From assembly GCA_963722665.1 (NCBI GenBank), contig CAVRNW010000008.1, positions 1-44,432 of the forward strand: a stretch of 44,432 bases of DNA, in the 5' to 3' direction. Under the pieces are notes generated by a model. The model was not told the origin of the DNA. It saw only the letters and a list, made by a program, of their open reading frames with translations, and did no database searches. A program made the translations under genes and the position numbers. The stretch's first letter is position 1, and every line of letters begins with the position of its first letter. Source of the DNA: Site-B1 sp963722665. GTDB lineage: Bacteria > Bacteroidota > Bacteroidia > Flavobacteriales > Flavobacteriaceae. Of this stretch, positions 17,743-26,148 are shown piece after piece.

Positions 17743-18232
17743 TTATTCTAGTTTGGCATAATCCCAAGGTGATAAACCTTTATTATCTTTTATATTTATA
17801 TCGGCGCCATTGTCAACTAATAATTTTATGAGGTCGCTATTTTTAAATTTAATTCCATAATGCAAGGCTGTTGTTCCTTTGGGATCTGAAATATTAACAT
17901 CTGCACCAAATTCCAAAAGCATTTGTGCAATCTTAATATTACTTTTAAATACAGAAGCAATCAATGGTGTGCCAACTTTACTATTTACATTAATATCATC
18001 AACTTTTTTGGCCAAAATGGTTGCAACTTCTAAATTACCATTATAACACGCTATTGTTAATGGATGAAAATCCACTTTCATTTTTAAAATTTATTAAGTC
18101 TGGATAATTCTTAAAAACTTCTTGTAAATCTTCTGCACAACCATGTCTGGCTATTTCAAAAATATCTATTTGTGCATTAACTCCTTTTGAAACAAGTAAG
18201 AAGCAAATAATTATTAATTGCTTAATTTTCAT
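17743..18232 (-). CDS. Exported ankyrin-repeat protein (copy A), one frameshift
   Basis: The ATG at 18232 gives a signal peptide (KIKQLIIICFLLVSKGVNAQ) and IFEIARHGCAEDLQEVFKNYPDLINFKNESGF. Near 18066 the register shifts by one base; deleting one T on the minus strand gives GFSPLTIACYNGNLEVATILA, matching GYTPLTLACYHGNEEVVKFLV of copy B. Further repeats are GTPLIASVFKSNIKIAQMLL, GTTALHYGIKFKNSDLIKLLV and GLSPWDYAKLE. The repaired length is about 162 residues. As the rest of the gene is clean, a sequencing indel is more likely than loss. If real, the product would stop after about 60 residues. Confidence 0.75.
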
Positions 18233-18301
18233 ACTATTAAAGTACAAAATAAGATTAATTATCCGTTATATTGCAAAATTTTTTCAATAAAATGCAAGTA
18301 T

Positions 18302-21154
18302 CTATTTACTCAAGTACATCTTTCTTCTAGAGTACAGATCATAGAATTGATCATCTTTTAAGCTATCAATAAATAAGATGCTTTCACCAGTACTCTTCAT
18401 TTCAGGACCTAATTTCTTGTTCACATTAGGGAATTTGTTAAAAGAAAAAACCGGTTGCTTTATTGCGAATCCTTTAAGTTTAGGTTTGAAGTTAAAATCC
18501 TTGACTTTCTTTTCTCCCAGCATAACCTTGGTTGCATAATTCACATATGGTTCACCATAGGCCTTAGCAATAAAAGGCACTGTTCTGGATGCTCTGGGAT
18601 TTGCTTCTATTATATAAACAATGTCATCTTTAATGGCAAACTGGATATTTATTAGTCCAACCGTGTTTAAAGCTAAAGCTATCTTTTTTGTATGATCCTT
18701 TATTTGTTGCATAACGAATTCACCAAGGTTAAATGGTGGTAATGTTGCATTGCTATCTCCTGAATGGATCCCGCATGGTTCAATATGTTCCATGATGCCA
18801 ATAATATATACATTTTCTCCGTCACAGATGGCGTCAGCCTCTGCCTCTATTGCTCCATCTAAATAATGGTCTAGTAACAATTTATTGTTTGGAATCTTTC
18901 TTAAAAGGTCTACTACGTGTTCTTCGAGTTCTTTTTTATTAATTACGATCTTCATTCCCTGCCCTCCAAGCACATAAGATGGTCTTACTAAAATTGGGAA
19001 ATTAAGCTTGTCAGCCACTATTGAAGCCTCATCAGCAGTTTCTGCAATATCAAATTCCGGATACGGAATATTGTTCTCTTTCAATAAATTAGAAAAAGAC
19101 CCACGATCTTCTGCAAGATCAAGAGATTTAAATGTTGTACCAATGATCTTGACACCATATCGGTCTAATTTCTCGGCTAGTTTAAGAGCGGTCTGACCGC
19201 CTAACTGAACGATAACTCCTTCCGGTTTTTCATGACGAATAATATCATAGATATGTTCCCAGAATACAGGTTCAAAATAAAGTTTATCAGCAAGATCAAA
19301 ATCGGTTGAAACTGTTTCGGGATTACAGTTAATCATAATGGTTTCATAACCACATTCAGCAGCAGCCAAAACACCATGTACACAGCAATAATCAAACTCG
19401 ATCCCTTGCCCGATCCTATTAGGCCCGGATCCTAAAACAATAATTTTCTTTTTATCGCTAACAATACTTTCATTATCAGAATAACGCTGTCCGGATGATA
19501 ATTCTACTTCATTCTCGAAAGTGGAATAAAAATATGGAGTTTGCGCTTTAAATTCTGCAGCGCATGTATCAACCAGTTTATAAACTCTATTTATATTAAA
19601 TTCGACCCTTTTATTGTAAACCTCACTCTCTAAACAACCTAACATATGAGCAATTTGCCTGTCACCATAGCCTTTTTGTTTTGCTTCTCTCATCAGATCC
19701 TTCTCTATGGTATCAATACTGTACTGAGAAATTTCTTTTTCCAAAAAGTAAAGCTCTTCATATTGCTTGAGGAACCACATGTCAATTTTAGTGATCTCGT
19801 GGATTCTGCTTAAAGGAATTCCCATTTGAATAGCATCATAAATGACAAACACTCTGTCCCAACTGGCATTGGTCAATTTATCAATTATCTGCTCGTAATT
19901 TTTATAACCTTTACCATCTGCACCTAAACCGTTGCGTTTAATTTCAAGAGATTGAGTCGCTTTATGCAATGCTTCCTGGAAGGATCTTCCAATTCCCATC
20001 ACTTCCCCGACAGATTTCATTTGTAGGCCTAAAGTTCTGTCACTTCCTTCAAATTTATCGAAATTCCATCTCGGTATTTTAACAATAACATAATCTAAAG
20101 TAGGTTCAAATAAAGCTGAAGTTGATTTTGTTATTTGATTTTCTAATTCATCTAAATGATAACCAATAGCTAGTTTTGCAGCAATTTTAGCAATTGGATA
20201 ACCCGTTGCCTTACTGGCCAATGCTGACGAACGAGACACCCTTGGGTTTATTTCTACCGCAATAATATCCTCTTTTTCATCTGGACTTACCGCAAACTGT
20301 ACATTACAGCCACCTGCAAAATCGCCGATACTTCGCATCATATGGATAGCCATATCTCTCATTCTCTGAAATGTTCTATCACTAAGCGTCATAGCAGGTG
20401 CAACAGTTATGGAATCTCCCGTGTGAATTCCCATAGGATCCATGTTCTCAATGGTACAGATAATGACAACATTATCATTTGAATCGCGCAGCAATTCAAG
20501 TTCGTATTCTTTCCATCCAATAAGTGCTTTATCGATCATGACTTCGTGAATTGGAGAAACTTCCAGACCGCGAGTCAATAATTCGTCAAAATCCTCTTCT
20601 TTATGAACAATTGAAGCTCCGGCACCACCTAAAGTAAACGAGGCTCTAATCACCAAAGGAAATCCAAATTCCTGTGCAATTTCTTTTCCTTTTAAATAAG
20701 AAGTGGCAGTTGCTTGTGGAGCCATAGGTATTCCTATTTTAAGCATCAACTCCCTAAATTGCTCCCTGTCTTCTGTTATATTTATAGCTGCAATGTCAAC
20801 ACCAATGATCTTAACATTATAATCGGTCCAAATTCCTTTCTCATCCGCTTCAATGCATAAATTTAAAGCAGTCTGACCTCCCATTGTTGGCAGAACTGCA
20901 TCAATCCCCGGATGTTCTTCAAGTATTTTTATAATAGATTTTGTTGTTAAGGGTAATAAATAAACATGATCGGCCATTGTAGGATCGGTCATGATGGTTG
21001 CCGGATTTGAATTTATTAAAACAGTTTCAATTCCATCCTCTCTTAATGATCGAAGTGCCTGGGTTCCTGAATAGTCAAACTCGCAAGCCTGACCTATTAT
21101 TATTGGACCGGACCCGATTATTAATATGGATTTAAGATCTTGATTTTTTGGCAT
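18302..21154 (-). CDS. carB: Carbamoyl-phosphate synthase large subunit, lacking the MGS domain
   Basis: CarB makes carbamoyl phosphate from bicarbonate, ATP and ammonia delivered by CarA, for arginine and pyrimidine synthesis. The 950-residue product has both ATP-grasp halves. The first begins ILIIGSGPIIIGQACEFDYSG, with ASFTLGGAGASIV near 170; the second begins IIVLGSGPNRIGQGIEFDYC near 555, with RPSYVLGGQGM near 705. The oligomerisation region lies between. It ends soon after KGFAIKQPVFSFNKFPNVNKK and STGESI, about 120 residues before the usual bacterial end, so the MGS allosteric domain is missing. Control by UMP or ornithine through that domain is therefore not expected. I believe this short form is usual in Flavobacteriia. 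The frame is intact over 2.85 kb. Confidence 0.97.
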   Translation of the reverse strand: MPKNQDLKSILIIGSGPIIIGQACEFDYSGTQALRSLREDGIETVLINSNPATIMTDPTMADHVYLLPLTTKSIIKILEEHPGIDAVLPTMGGQTALNLCIEADEKGIWTDYNVKIIGVDIAAINITEDREQFRELMLKIGIPMAPQATATSYLKGKEIAQEFGFPLVIRASFTLGGAGASIVHKEEDFDELLTRGLEVSPIHEVMIDKALIGWKEYELELLRDSNDNVVIICTIENMDPMGIHTGDSITVAPAMTLSDRTFQRMRDMAIHMMRSIGDFAGGCNVQFAVSPDEKEDIIAVEINPRVSRSSALASKATGYPIAKIAAKLAIGYHLDELENQITKSTSALFEPTLDYVIVKIPRWNFDKFEGSDRTLGLQMKSVGEVMGIGRSFQEALHKATQSLEIKRNGLGADGKGYKNYEQIIDKLTNASWDRVFVIYDAIQMGIPLSRIHEITKIDMWFLKQYEELYFLEKEISQYSIDTIEKDLMREAKQKGYGDRQIAHMLGCLESEVYNKRVEFNINRVYKLVDTCAAEFKAQTPYFYSTFENEVELSSGQRYSDNESIVSDKKKIIVLGSGPNRIGQGIEFDYCCVHGVLAAAECGYETIMINCNPETVSTDFDLADKLYFEPVFWEHIYDIIRHEKPEGVIVQLGGQTALKLAEKLDRYGVKIIGTTFKSLDLAEDRGSFSNLLKENNIPYPEFDIAETADEASIVADKLNFPILVRPSYVLGGQGMKIVINKKELEEHVVDLLRKIPNNKLLLDHYLDGAIEAEADAICDGENVYIIGIMEHIEPCGIHSGDSNATLPPFNLGEFVMQQIKDHTKKIALALNTVGLINIQFAIKDDIVYIIEANPRASRTVPFIAKAYGEPYVNYATKVMLGEKKVKDFNFKPKLKGFAIKQPVFSFNKFPNVNKKLGPEMKSTGESILFIDSLKDDQFYDLYSRRKMYLSK

Positions 21155-21282
21155 TGGATTTTAAATGTTTTTATTCTGTAAATAAATTTTCTTTTCATAA
21201 AAAATGTATTTGTTCATTCTTAAAAAGTAACAAATACATTTATTTTTTTCATTTCAAAAATAGTTAACCTATAGGTATAAAA

Positions 21283-21309
21283 AAAGGTGTTACGATAAGT
21301 AACACCTTT
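21283..21309 (-). terminator. Terminator downstream of rpmH
   Basis: AAAGGTGTTAC and GTAACACCTTT form an 11-bp stem with loop GATAA, in A- and T-rich sequence on both sides. On the minus strand it follows the rpmH stop by 23 bases and precedes carB. Confidence 0.8.
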
Positions 21310-21332
21310 AAAATATCAACAATTGTTAATCA

Positions 21333-21491
21333 TTATTTTTTGTGGCTAGGTTCTGAAGATACAGATAGTTTCTTTCTTCCCTTAGCTCTTCTGCGAGCAA
21401 GTACTTTTCTACCGTTAGCAGAAGCCATTCTTTCTCTAAAACCGTGTTTGTTCTTTCTTTTTCTCTTTGACGGTTGAAACGTTCTTTTCAT
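21333..21491 (-). CDS. rpmH: 50S ribosomal protein L34
   Basis: The 52-residue, very basic product starts MKRTFQPSKRKRKNKHGFR and contains RMASANGRKVLARRRAKGRKKLSV, the L34 signature. L34 is a structural protein of the large subunit. It lies upstream of carB on the same strand, an arrangement I recall from Flavobacteriia, and not beside rnpA and dnaA as in many other bacteria. A strong flavobacterial promoter lies upstream and a terminator follows. Confidence 0.97.
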   Translation of the reverse strand: MKRTFQPSKRKRKNKHGFRERMASANGRKVLARRRAKGRKKLSVSSEPSHKK

Positions 21492-21563
21492 TACTCTATA
21501 TCTTTATGAATCGGTTTAAATAGTCTAATAAAACGCACTTTTCATTCTTTTAATGCGCGGGTG

Positions 21564-21594
21564 CAAATATACAAACCCTTTTCTATTTGACAAA
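21564..21594 (-). promoter_or_regulatory. rpmH promoter (Bacteroidota type)
   Basis: On the minus strand TTTG, 19 bases, then TATATTTG match the Bacteroidota housekeeping consensus (TTG at -33 and TAnnTTTG at -7, 19-bp spacing). It is about 70 bases before the rpmH ATG. This is one of the two best promoter matches in the window. Confidence 0.7.
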
Positions 21595-21659
21595 TCTAAT
21601 TTAAAAAATATTTACAATAGTTTTTACTAACTTTGCAGTCCAAAAATAAATCAAATCCA

Positions 21660-22226
21660 ATGTTCAATAAAAATATTAAATTAATTCTGACAGGAGCCTC
21701 ATTTTTATATGGAGTTTGGCTTATTATTGATGGTTATATTGGTAATGGTATCATGCTTATTTTGCTGGCTGGAATTTTTCTTTTTCTATATTTTAAAAAC
21801 GAATTAATTCTTCTTGCTTTCCTAAGATTAAGAAAACAGGATTTTCCAGGTGCTCAAAAATGGTTGAATTATATTAAAAATCCTAAATCTGCATTAGTAA
21901 AAAAACAACAGGGCTATTATAGTTTTTTACACGGAATCATGGTTTCTCAAACAAATATGAATGAAGCCGAAAAACATTTCAGGAATGCCGAGAAACTAGG
22001 TTTATCCATGGGTCATGACATGGCAATGGTCAAGCTGAATTTAGCAGGAATAGCATTCAGCAAAAGAAGAAAACAAGAAGCCGAAAAACTATTAACTGAA
22101 GCAAAGAAGCTGGATAAACAAGGCATGTTGACAGATCAGATAAAAATGATGAAAGACAACATGAAAAAAGCACAAATGCCTAATCAGCATTTTGGCGGAC
22201 ACAAACAACCTCGAAGAAGCAGATAA
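21660..22226 (+). CDS. DUF2892-like membrane protein with TPR-like C-terminus
   Basis: The 188-residue product has two membrane segments (ILTGASFLYGVWLIIDGYIG and MLILLAGIFLFLYF) close to its start. A cytosolic part with two TPR-like units follows (about residues 60-160), for example QQGYYSFLHGIMVSQTNMNEAEKHFRNAEKLGL and AMVKLNLAGIAFSKRRKQEAEKLLTEAKKL. The C-terminus is basic (HKQPRRSR). I use the ATG at 21660, since the upstream TTG at 21633 falls near a TAACTTTG -7 element at 21628-21635. The protein is found widely in Flavobacteriia, with no known function. It ends directly against the convergent TauE/SafE gene. Confidence 0.75.
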   Translation: MFNKNIKLILTGASFLYGVWLIIDGYIGNGIMLILLAGIFLFLYFKNELILLAFLRLRKQDFPGAQKWLNYIKNPKSALVKKQQGYYSFLHGIMVSQTNMNEAEKHFRNAEKLGLSMGHDMAMVKLNLAGIAFSKRRKQEAEKLLTEAKKLDKQGMLTDQIKMMKDNMKKAQMPNQHFGGHKQPRRSR

Positions 22227-22601
22227 TTATTTACTGAAGAACATTTTTATTGCTGCCACCAATAATAATAAGCTGAATAACTTCTTTAATACAGTTTGAT
22301 TTATCGAGATTGCCAACTTAGAACCAAAGTATCCTCCCAGAATGAAACTAATTGCAATAATGGCTGCAAACTTCCAGTCAACAACATTTTCTCCTGAGTT
22401 ATAATAATTATAGGCTGCAACAAACGCAACTGGAAATGACAAAACTGCCAGACTGGTACCTTGTGCCTGATGTTGAGAAAAACTTAATAAAAATACCATT
22501 AAAGGTACCATAATCACGCCGCCACCAATTCCAAACATACCACTTAACAAACCACCAAGAAGCCCAATCACAATCAATGAAACTACCAGGGTTGTATTCA
22601 T
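22227..22601 (-). CDS. Half-size TauE/SafE family membrane permease
   Basis: The 124-residue product has about four hydrophobic helices and the family motif GLLGGLLSGMFGIGGGVIMVPLM at the N-terminus. A second conserved piece is ILGGYFGSKLAISIN near residue 90. Full TauE/SafE exporters have two such halves, about 250 residues. This half-size form should act as a dimer. Substrates of the family include sulphite and organosulphonates; none can be named here. The lytic transglycosylase gene ends three bases upstream on the same strand. Confidence 0.8.
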   Translation of the reverse strand: MNTTLVVSLIVIGLLGGLLSGMFGIGGGVIMVPLMVFLLSFSQHQAQGTSLAVLSFPVAFVAAYNYYNSGENVVDWKFAAIIAISFILGGYFGSKLAISINQTVLKKLFSLLLLVAAIKMFFSK

Positions 22602-22604
22602 AAT

Positions 22605-23534
22605 TTACGGAGTCGTTTTATAATATCCTTTCTCAGGAATTTCGATCACGTACTTACGTCCTGATTTATTATCTAAATGAGGTTCACGCAACCAGGGATT
22701 ATGAATTTTTAAAATTTTGTAATTTATACCAAACTGTTCAGAAAATTTAGCAAAATCACCAACAATTGTATCAACTTCAACTTTAAAGGTTGGAATTCGG
22801 TTATAAAGATCTTTTTCTCTAAAGTTAAATCCGTATTTCTGTGGATTATTCAAAATCTCTTTAAGAGCTACAATTCTAAATACATATCTGCCGGTTTCTT
22901 CACCTAGTAACAAATCATAATAACTTGAAACTTTTTGATCATCCAAACGCCTTGAGATGCCTAAGTTTCCGGCATTGTATGCAGCAGCAGCCAGTGTCCA
23001 TGACCCTAATCGATCTTTGGACTCTTTCAGATAATTACACGCAGCTTCAGTAGCTTTCTCTATGTGATATCGTTCATCAACATTATCATTTACTTCCAGT
23101 CCATATTCACGTCCTGTCCCTTTTAATATTTGCCATACGCCTTTAGCCCCAGCAGGCGAGGAAGCATTAGTTAATCCACTTTCAATCACAGCCAGATATT
23201 TAAAATCATCCGGAATCCCATTTTTTGCTAAAATTGGTTCAATAATAGGAAAGTATTTCTGTGAACGCTTGAACATGAGCAACCCATTAGACTGCCAATA
23301 TGTGTTCACTAATAACTCTCTATCCATTCTTTCAAGAATATCAGGATTTTTTAAAGGCATTTTTTCTCCAGCAAATTCCAGAAAATCGGGAACTTGTAAC
23401 GCATAAACATTATAATCGTTTATTAGTTTTTTCTCGAAGTTTTCATCAGTTGGAGCATCCTGTACTGCATAAATCAGCAATCCAGCTAAACTAATTAAGC
23501 CAATAAATGACAGGGTCTTTTGTATTAATCGCAT
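22605..23534 (-). CDS. Lytic transglycosylase domain protein (MltD-like)
   Basis: The 309-residue product has an N-terminal hydrophobic segment (TLSFIGLISLAGLLIYAV) and an SLT domain at about residues 100-230. Catalytic Glu lies in FKYLAVIESGLTNASSPAGAKGVWQI, and the substrate groove is marked by ERYHIEKATEAACNYLKE and WTLAAAAYNAGNLGI. These enzymes cut the MurNAc-GlcNAc bond of peptidoglycan to give 1,6-anhydro ends. The C-terminal 75 residues (YKILKIHNPWLREP) resemble a LysM-like module. The gene forms a pair with the TauE-like gene. Confidence 0.88.
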   Translation of the reverse strand: MRLIQKTLSFIGLISLAGLLIYAVQDAPTDENFEKKLINDYNVYALQVPDFLEFAGEKMPLKNPDILERMDRELLVNTYWQSNGLLMFKRSQKYFPIIEPILAKNGIPDDFKYLAVIESGLTNASSPAGAKGVWQILKGTGREYGLEVNDNVDERYHIEKATEAACNYLKESKDRLGSWTLAAAAYNAGNLGISRRLDDQKVSSYYDLLLGEETGRYVFRIVALKEILNNPQKYGFNFREKDLYNRIPTFKVEVDTIVGDFAKFSEQFGINYKILKIHNPWLREPHLDNKSGRKYVIEIPEKGYYKTTP

Positions 23535-23591
23535 AATGTAAAGTTTGTATAAATATAAGTATTAGTAGGTTTTAACCAAAAATTTAATCGC

Positions 23592-24254
23592 CTAATTTAC
23601 AATAAGTTTCGGTAAATTTTCATTAAACCACTTGTATTTATTAATTATCATAATATGAGTGCCTCCTTTAATAACAATACAGTTTTCATTACAAGAATTT
23701 GTAAAAACCCCATCTTCATCCCCATGGATTTGAATTAACCCATCAATAGGTTTATCCTGATCCCAACAAACCATCTGTTTTATAGCCCAATCCAAATATA
23801 CTTTACTATCTACCGATAGATATTTGCGATAAAGATTTATTCTTTTCTTTATAAATTCTCCAAATGCATATTTAGCCAGCAGATCAATACTACCTAATAA
23901 TTGTGTAGGCAGTAATTTATAGGCTTTAGTTCTTTTGGCAATTTTAAATCGTTTTGGCAGTTGATTTTTACTAATAATACTGGATACTACAAAAAGCTTT
24001 CGCACTTTAATATATTTTGCAATTTCCTGAACCAGAATACCACCAAAAGACACGCCCAATAAAACAACATTTTTGTGGTCGATTTGGTCTGTCATTCGTC
24101 TCGCATAATCTGTTAAAGGTTCATCTTTCAAAGGGATTATCCATTCCAGCCAATGAATTTCAAACTGGTCCTGAGGAAGTTTAATGAACTCAAAAATTGA
24201 TGGATTTGCTGCCATACCCGGCATTAAATAAACGTGTATCAGTTCTTTAGACAT
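23592..24254 (-). CDS. Alpha/beta hydrolase
   Basis: The 220-residue product begins ELIHVYLMPGMAANPSIFEF, with an oxyanion-type turn. The nucleophile elbow GVSFGG is near residue 88, an Asp in QIHGDEDGVF near 181 is a likely triad member, and His in KGGTHIMIINKY near 202 completes the triad. Length and layout fit small alpha/beta hydrolases of the Bacteroidota. There is no signal peptide, so the protein is cytoplasmic. The substrate cannot be predicted. It is a single-gene unit. Confidence 0.8.
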   Translation of the reverse strand: MSKELIHVYLMPGMAANPSIFEFIKLPQDQFEIHWLEWIIPLKDEPLTDYARRMTDQIDHKNVVLLGVSFGGILVQEIAKYIKVRKLFVVSSIISKNQLPKRFKIAKRTKAYKLLPTQLLGSIDLLAKYAFGEFIKKRINLYRKYLSVDSKVYLDWAIKQMVCWDQDKPIDGLIQIHGDEDGVFTNSCNENCIVIKGGTHIMIINKYKWFNENLPKLIVN

Positions 24255-24411
24255 ATGTTAATAACCTTTTAAAAGCTTTATGTTAACAATATTTTTTTGT
24301 AAATTTGCTTAGCAAAATTAAATATTTCTTTTCCAACTTTTTGTTAAGAAATCATCATATTATTATAATGGTCATAAACTATAATAATTATTTGATAAAA
24401 AACATATTACC

Positions 24412-24708
24412 ATGATAAATGCTGAAGAGTTAGTTGACAACGAATTTTTAAGACAATTCGAATTAAAAGTGGATGACCAATTAGCGAAAATTGAGTATTC
24501 ACTGCAGGAAAGAAAAATCTTTTTAACCAAACTTATTATTCCTGAAGGAGTAAAAAAAGAAAATTTCCAAGATGATTTTTTAAAGGCTGTCTTCGAAAAT
24601 ATTAGCGAACGTAATTTGAGCATTGTACCAACAAGTCCTGAAATTGCTAAATTTGTTAGAAAACACAGACAATACAAGAGGATGTTACCTGTTGGAGTAA
24701 GAATCTAA
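24412..24708 (+). CDS. Small GNAT-like N-acetyltransferase domain protein
   Basis: The 98-residue product includes NEFLRQFELKVDDQLAKIEYSLQERKIFLTKLIIP split over the first 45 residues, and then LSIVPTSPEIAKFVRKHRQYKRML. The last part matches the short GNAT variant (PF14542, YjdJ-like), in which one motif binds the acetyl-CoA pyrophosphate. The gene has its own TAAATTTG -7 element candidate at 24300-24307 and its own terminator. The acceptor is unknown; the assignment rests on remembered similarity. Confidence 0.65.
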   Translation: MINAEELVDNEFLRQFELKVDDQLAKIEYSLQERKIFLTKLIIPEGVKKENFQDDFLKAVFENISERNLSIVPTSPEIAKFVRKHRQYKRMLPVGVRI

Positions 24709-24733
24709 AATAAATACATATACTATTATACGG

Positions 24734-24757
24734 CCAGAGCAATTGCTCTGGTTTTTT
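24734..24757 (+). terminator. Terminator of the GNAT-like gene
   Basis: The perfect palindrome CCAGAGCAATTGCTCTGG (24734-24751) is followed by seven T on the plus strand, directly before the 3' end of the convergent mtaB gene. Confidence 0.85.
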
Positions 24758-26103
24758 TATGCCACCATTTCTCCTACAAAATCAAAACGAACAATTCCAT
24801 CTTCATCGATCTCAGTTAATGCAATTTTATTTAAGGTATTGACTAATTTAGGGTTCCATGGTGTTTTTACCCTAATATAATTCTCTGTAAACCCATGAAT
24901 ATATCCTTCTTTGTTCTCGCTTTCAAATAGAACCGTTCTGGTTTTTCCTAGCTGACTTTCATAAAAGGCCCTTCTTTTCTTTACTGATAAACCTCTTAAC
25001 ATCTTGCTTCTCTTTGCTCTGACTTTTTGAGGAACAACATTTGTCATGCCTGCAGCTTCAGTATTATCTCTTTCAGAATAGGTGAAAACATGCAAATAAG
25101 AAATATCCAACACGTTTAAAAAATTATAAGTGTCTAAGAAATGTTCATCTGTTTCTCCCGGAAAACCAACTATTACATCCACTCCAATACAGGCGTGAGG
25201 CATTAGTGCCTTGATCTTACTAACTCTATCTACATATAATTCCCTTAAATAACGACGTTTCATCAACTTTAATAATTCATTATTACCACTTTGCAATGGA
25301 ATATGAAAATGAGGCACAAATGCTCTTGATCTTGCAACTAATTCTATGGTCTCATTTTTTAAAAGATTGGGTTCAATAGATGAAATACGCAATCTTTCAA
25401 TACCTTCAACTTTATCCAATTCTTTTACTAAATCCAAAAAAGTGTGTTCGTGTTTTTTATTGCCCAATTCACCTCTGCCATAGTCACCAATATTAACTCC
25501 GGTTAAAACGATCTCTTTTATGTTCTGTTGAGAGATCTCCTTGGCATTATTAATAACGTTCCTCAGTGCATCACTCCTTGAAATTCCTCTTGCCAGAGGA
25601 ATGGTACAATAGGTGCATTTATAATCGCAGCCATCCTGAACTTTTAAAAAAGCTCTGGTCCTATCGCCTATCGAATAACTTCCTACGTAAAAATCGGCTT
25701 CTTCAATTGCACAAGAATGAATTTTGGCAACCCCTCGACTGGCTTCAGGCTGATTCAACAAATCATTAATATAGCTTGTTATGTTAAATTTTTCAGCGGC
25801 ACCAAGTACTAAATCAACTCCATTTACATCTGCTAATTCCTCTGGTTTTAACTGTGCATAACACCCTATTGCTGCTACAAATGCTTCCGGATTAGATCTT
25901 TGCGCCTGCTTAACTATAGTTTTAAATCGCTTATCGGCATTCTCTGTCACTGAACAGCTATTTATCACATAAATATCTGCTTTTTCACTAAAGTCAACAC
26001 GATCGAAACCTTCATCTTTAAAACTTCTGGAAATGGTTGAAGTTTCAGAAAAATTAAGTTTACAGCCTAAAGTATAAAATGCGACTTTTTTCCTAGCGTT
26101 CAT
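24757..26103 (-). CDS. mtaB: tRNA t6A37 C2-methylthiotransferase
   Basis: MtaB adds a methylthio group to t6A37 of tRNAs that read ANN codons, using two [4Fe-4S] clusters and S-adenosylmethionine. The 448-residue product has an UPF0004 domain (VAFYTLGCKLNFSETSTI, YVINSCSVTENADKRFK), whose Cys residues hold the auxiliary cluster. The radical SAM motif follows in VQDGCDYKCTYCTIPLARG near residue 155 (CxxxCxxC), and a TRAM-like end starts near 380. GCKLN after YTL favours MtaB over MiaB and RimO. The gene is intact and isolated between two convergent or divergent neighbours. Confidence 0.92.
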   Translation of the reverse strand: MNARKKVAFYTLGCKLNFSETSTISRSFKDEGFDRVDFSEKADIYVINSCSVTENADKRFKTIVKQAQRSNPEAFVAAIGCYAQLKPEELADVNGVDLVLGAAEKFNITSYINDLLNQPEASRGVAKIHSCAIEEADFYVGSYSIGDRTRAFLKVQDGCDYKCTYCTIPLARGISRSDALRNVINNAKEISQQNIKEIVLTGVNIGDYGRGELGNKKHEHTFLDLVKELDKVEGIERLRISSIEPNLLKNETIELVARSRAFVPHFHIPLQSGNNELLKLMKRRYLRELYVDRVSKIKALMPHACIGVDVIVGFPGETDEHFLDTYNFLNVLDISYLHVFTYSERDNTEAAGMTNVVPQKVRAKRSKMLRGLSVKKRRAFYESQLGKTRTVLFESENKEGYIHGFTENYIRVKTPWNPKLVNTLNKIALTEIDEDGIVRFDFVGEMVA

Positions 26104-26148
26104 TCTTGTATTTTTACCAAGCGTGCAAATTTACAACTATTATATAAT

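Larger units (their letters stand above)
15551..18232 (-). repeat. Tandem duplication of an ankyrin + DOMON gene pair
   Basis: On the minus strand the order is ankyrin A (18232-17743), DOMON A (17704-16937), ankyrin B (16850-16332), DOMON B (16329-15551). The two ankyrin proteins align along their whole length, and so do the two DOMON proteins. Each unit is about 1.3 kb. Unit A has a frameshifted ankyrin and an intact DOMON gene; unit B has an intact ankyrin and a ruined DOMON gene. A terminator separates the units. The copies are diverged at protein level, so the duplication is not recent. Confidence 0.8.

Noticed and set aside
18060..18090. Programmed frameshift in ankyrin A
   Set aside because: No slippery heptamer with a downstream structure was seen, and the paralogue next door is continuous. 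A plain indel is simpler.
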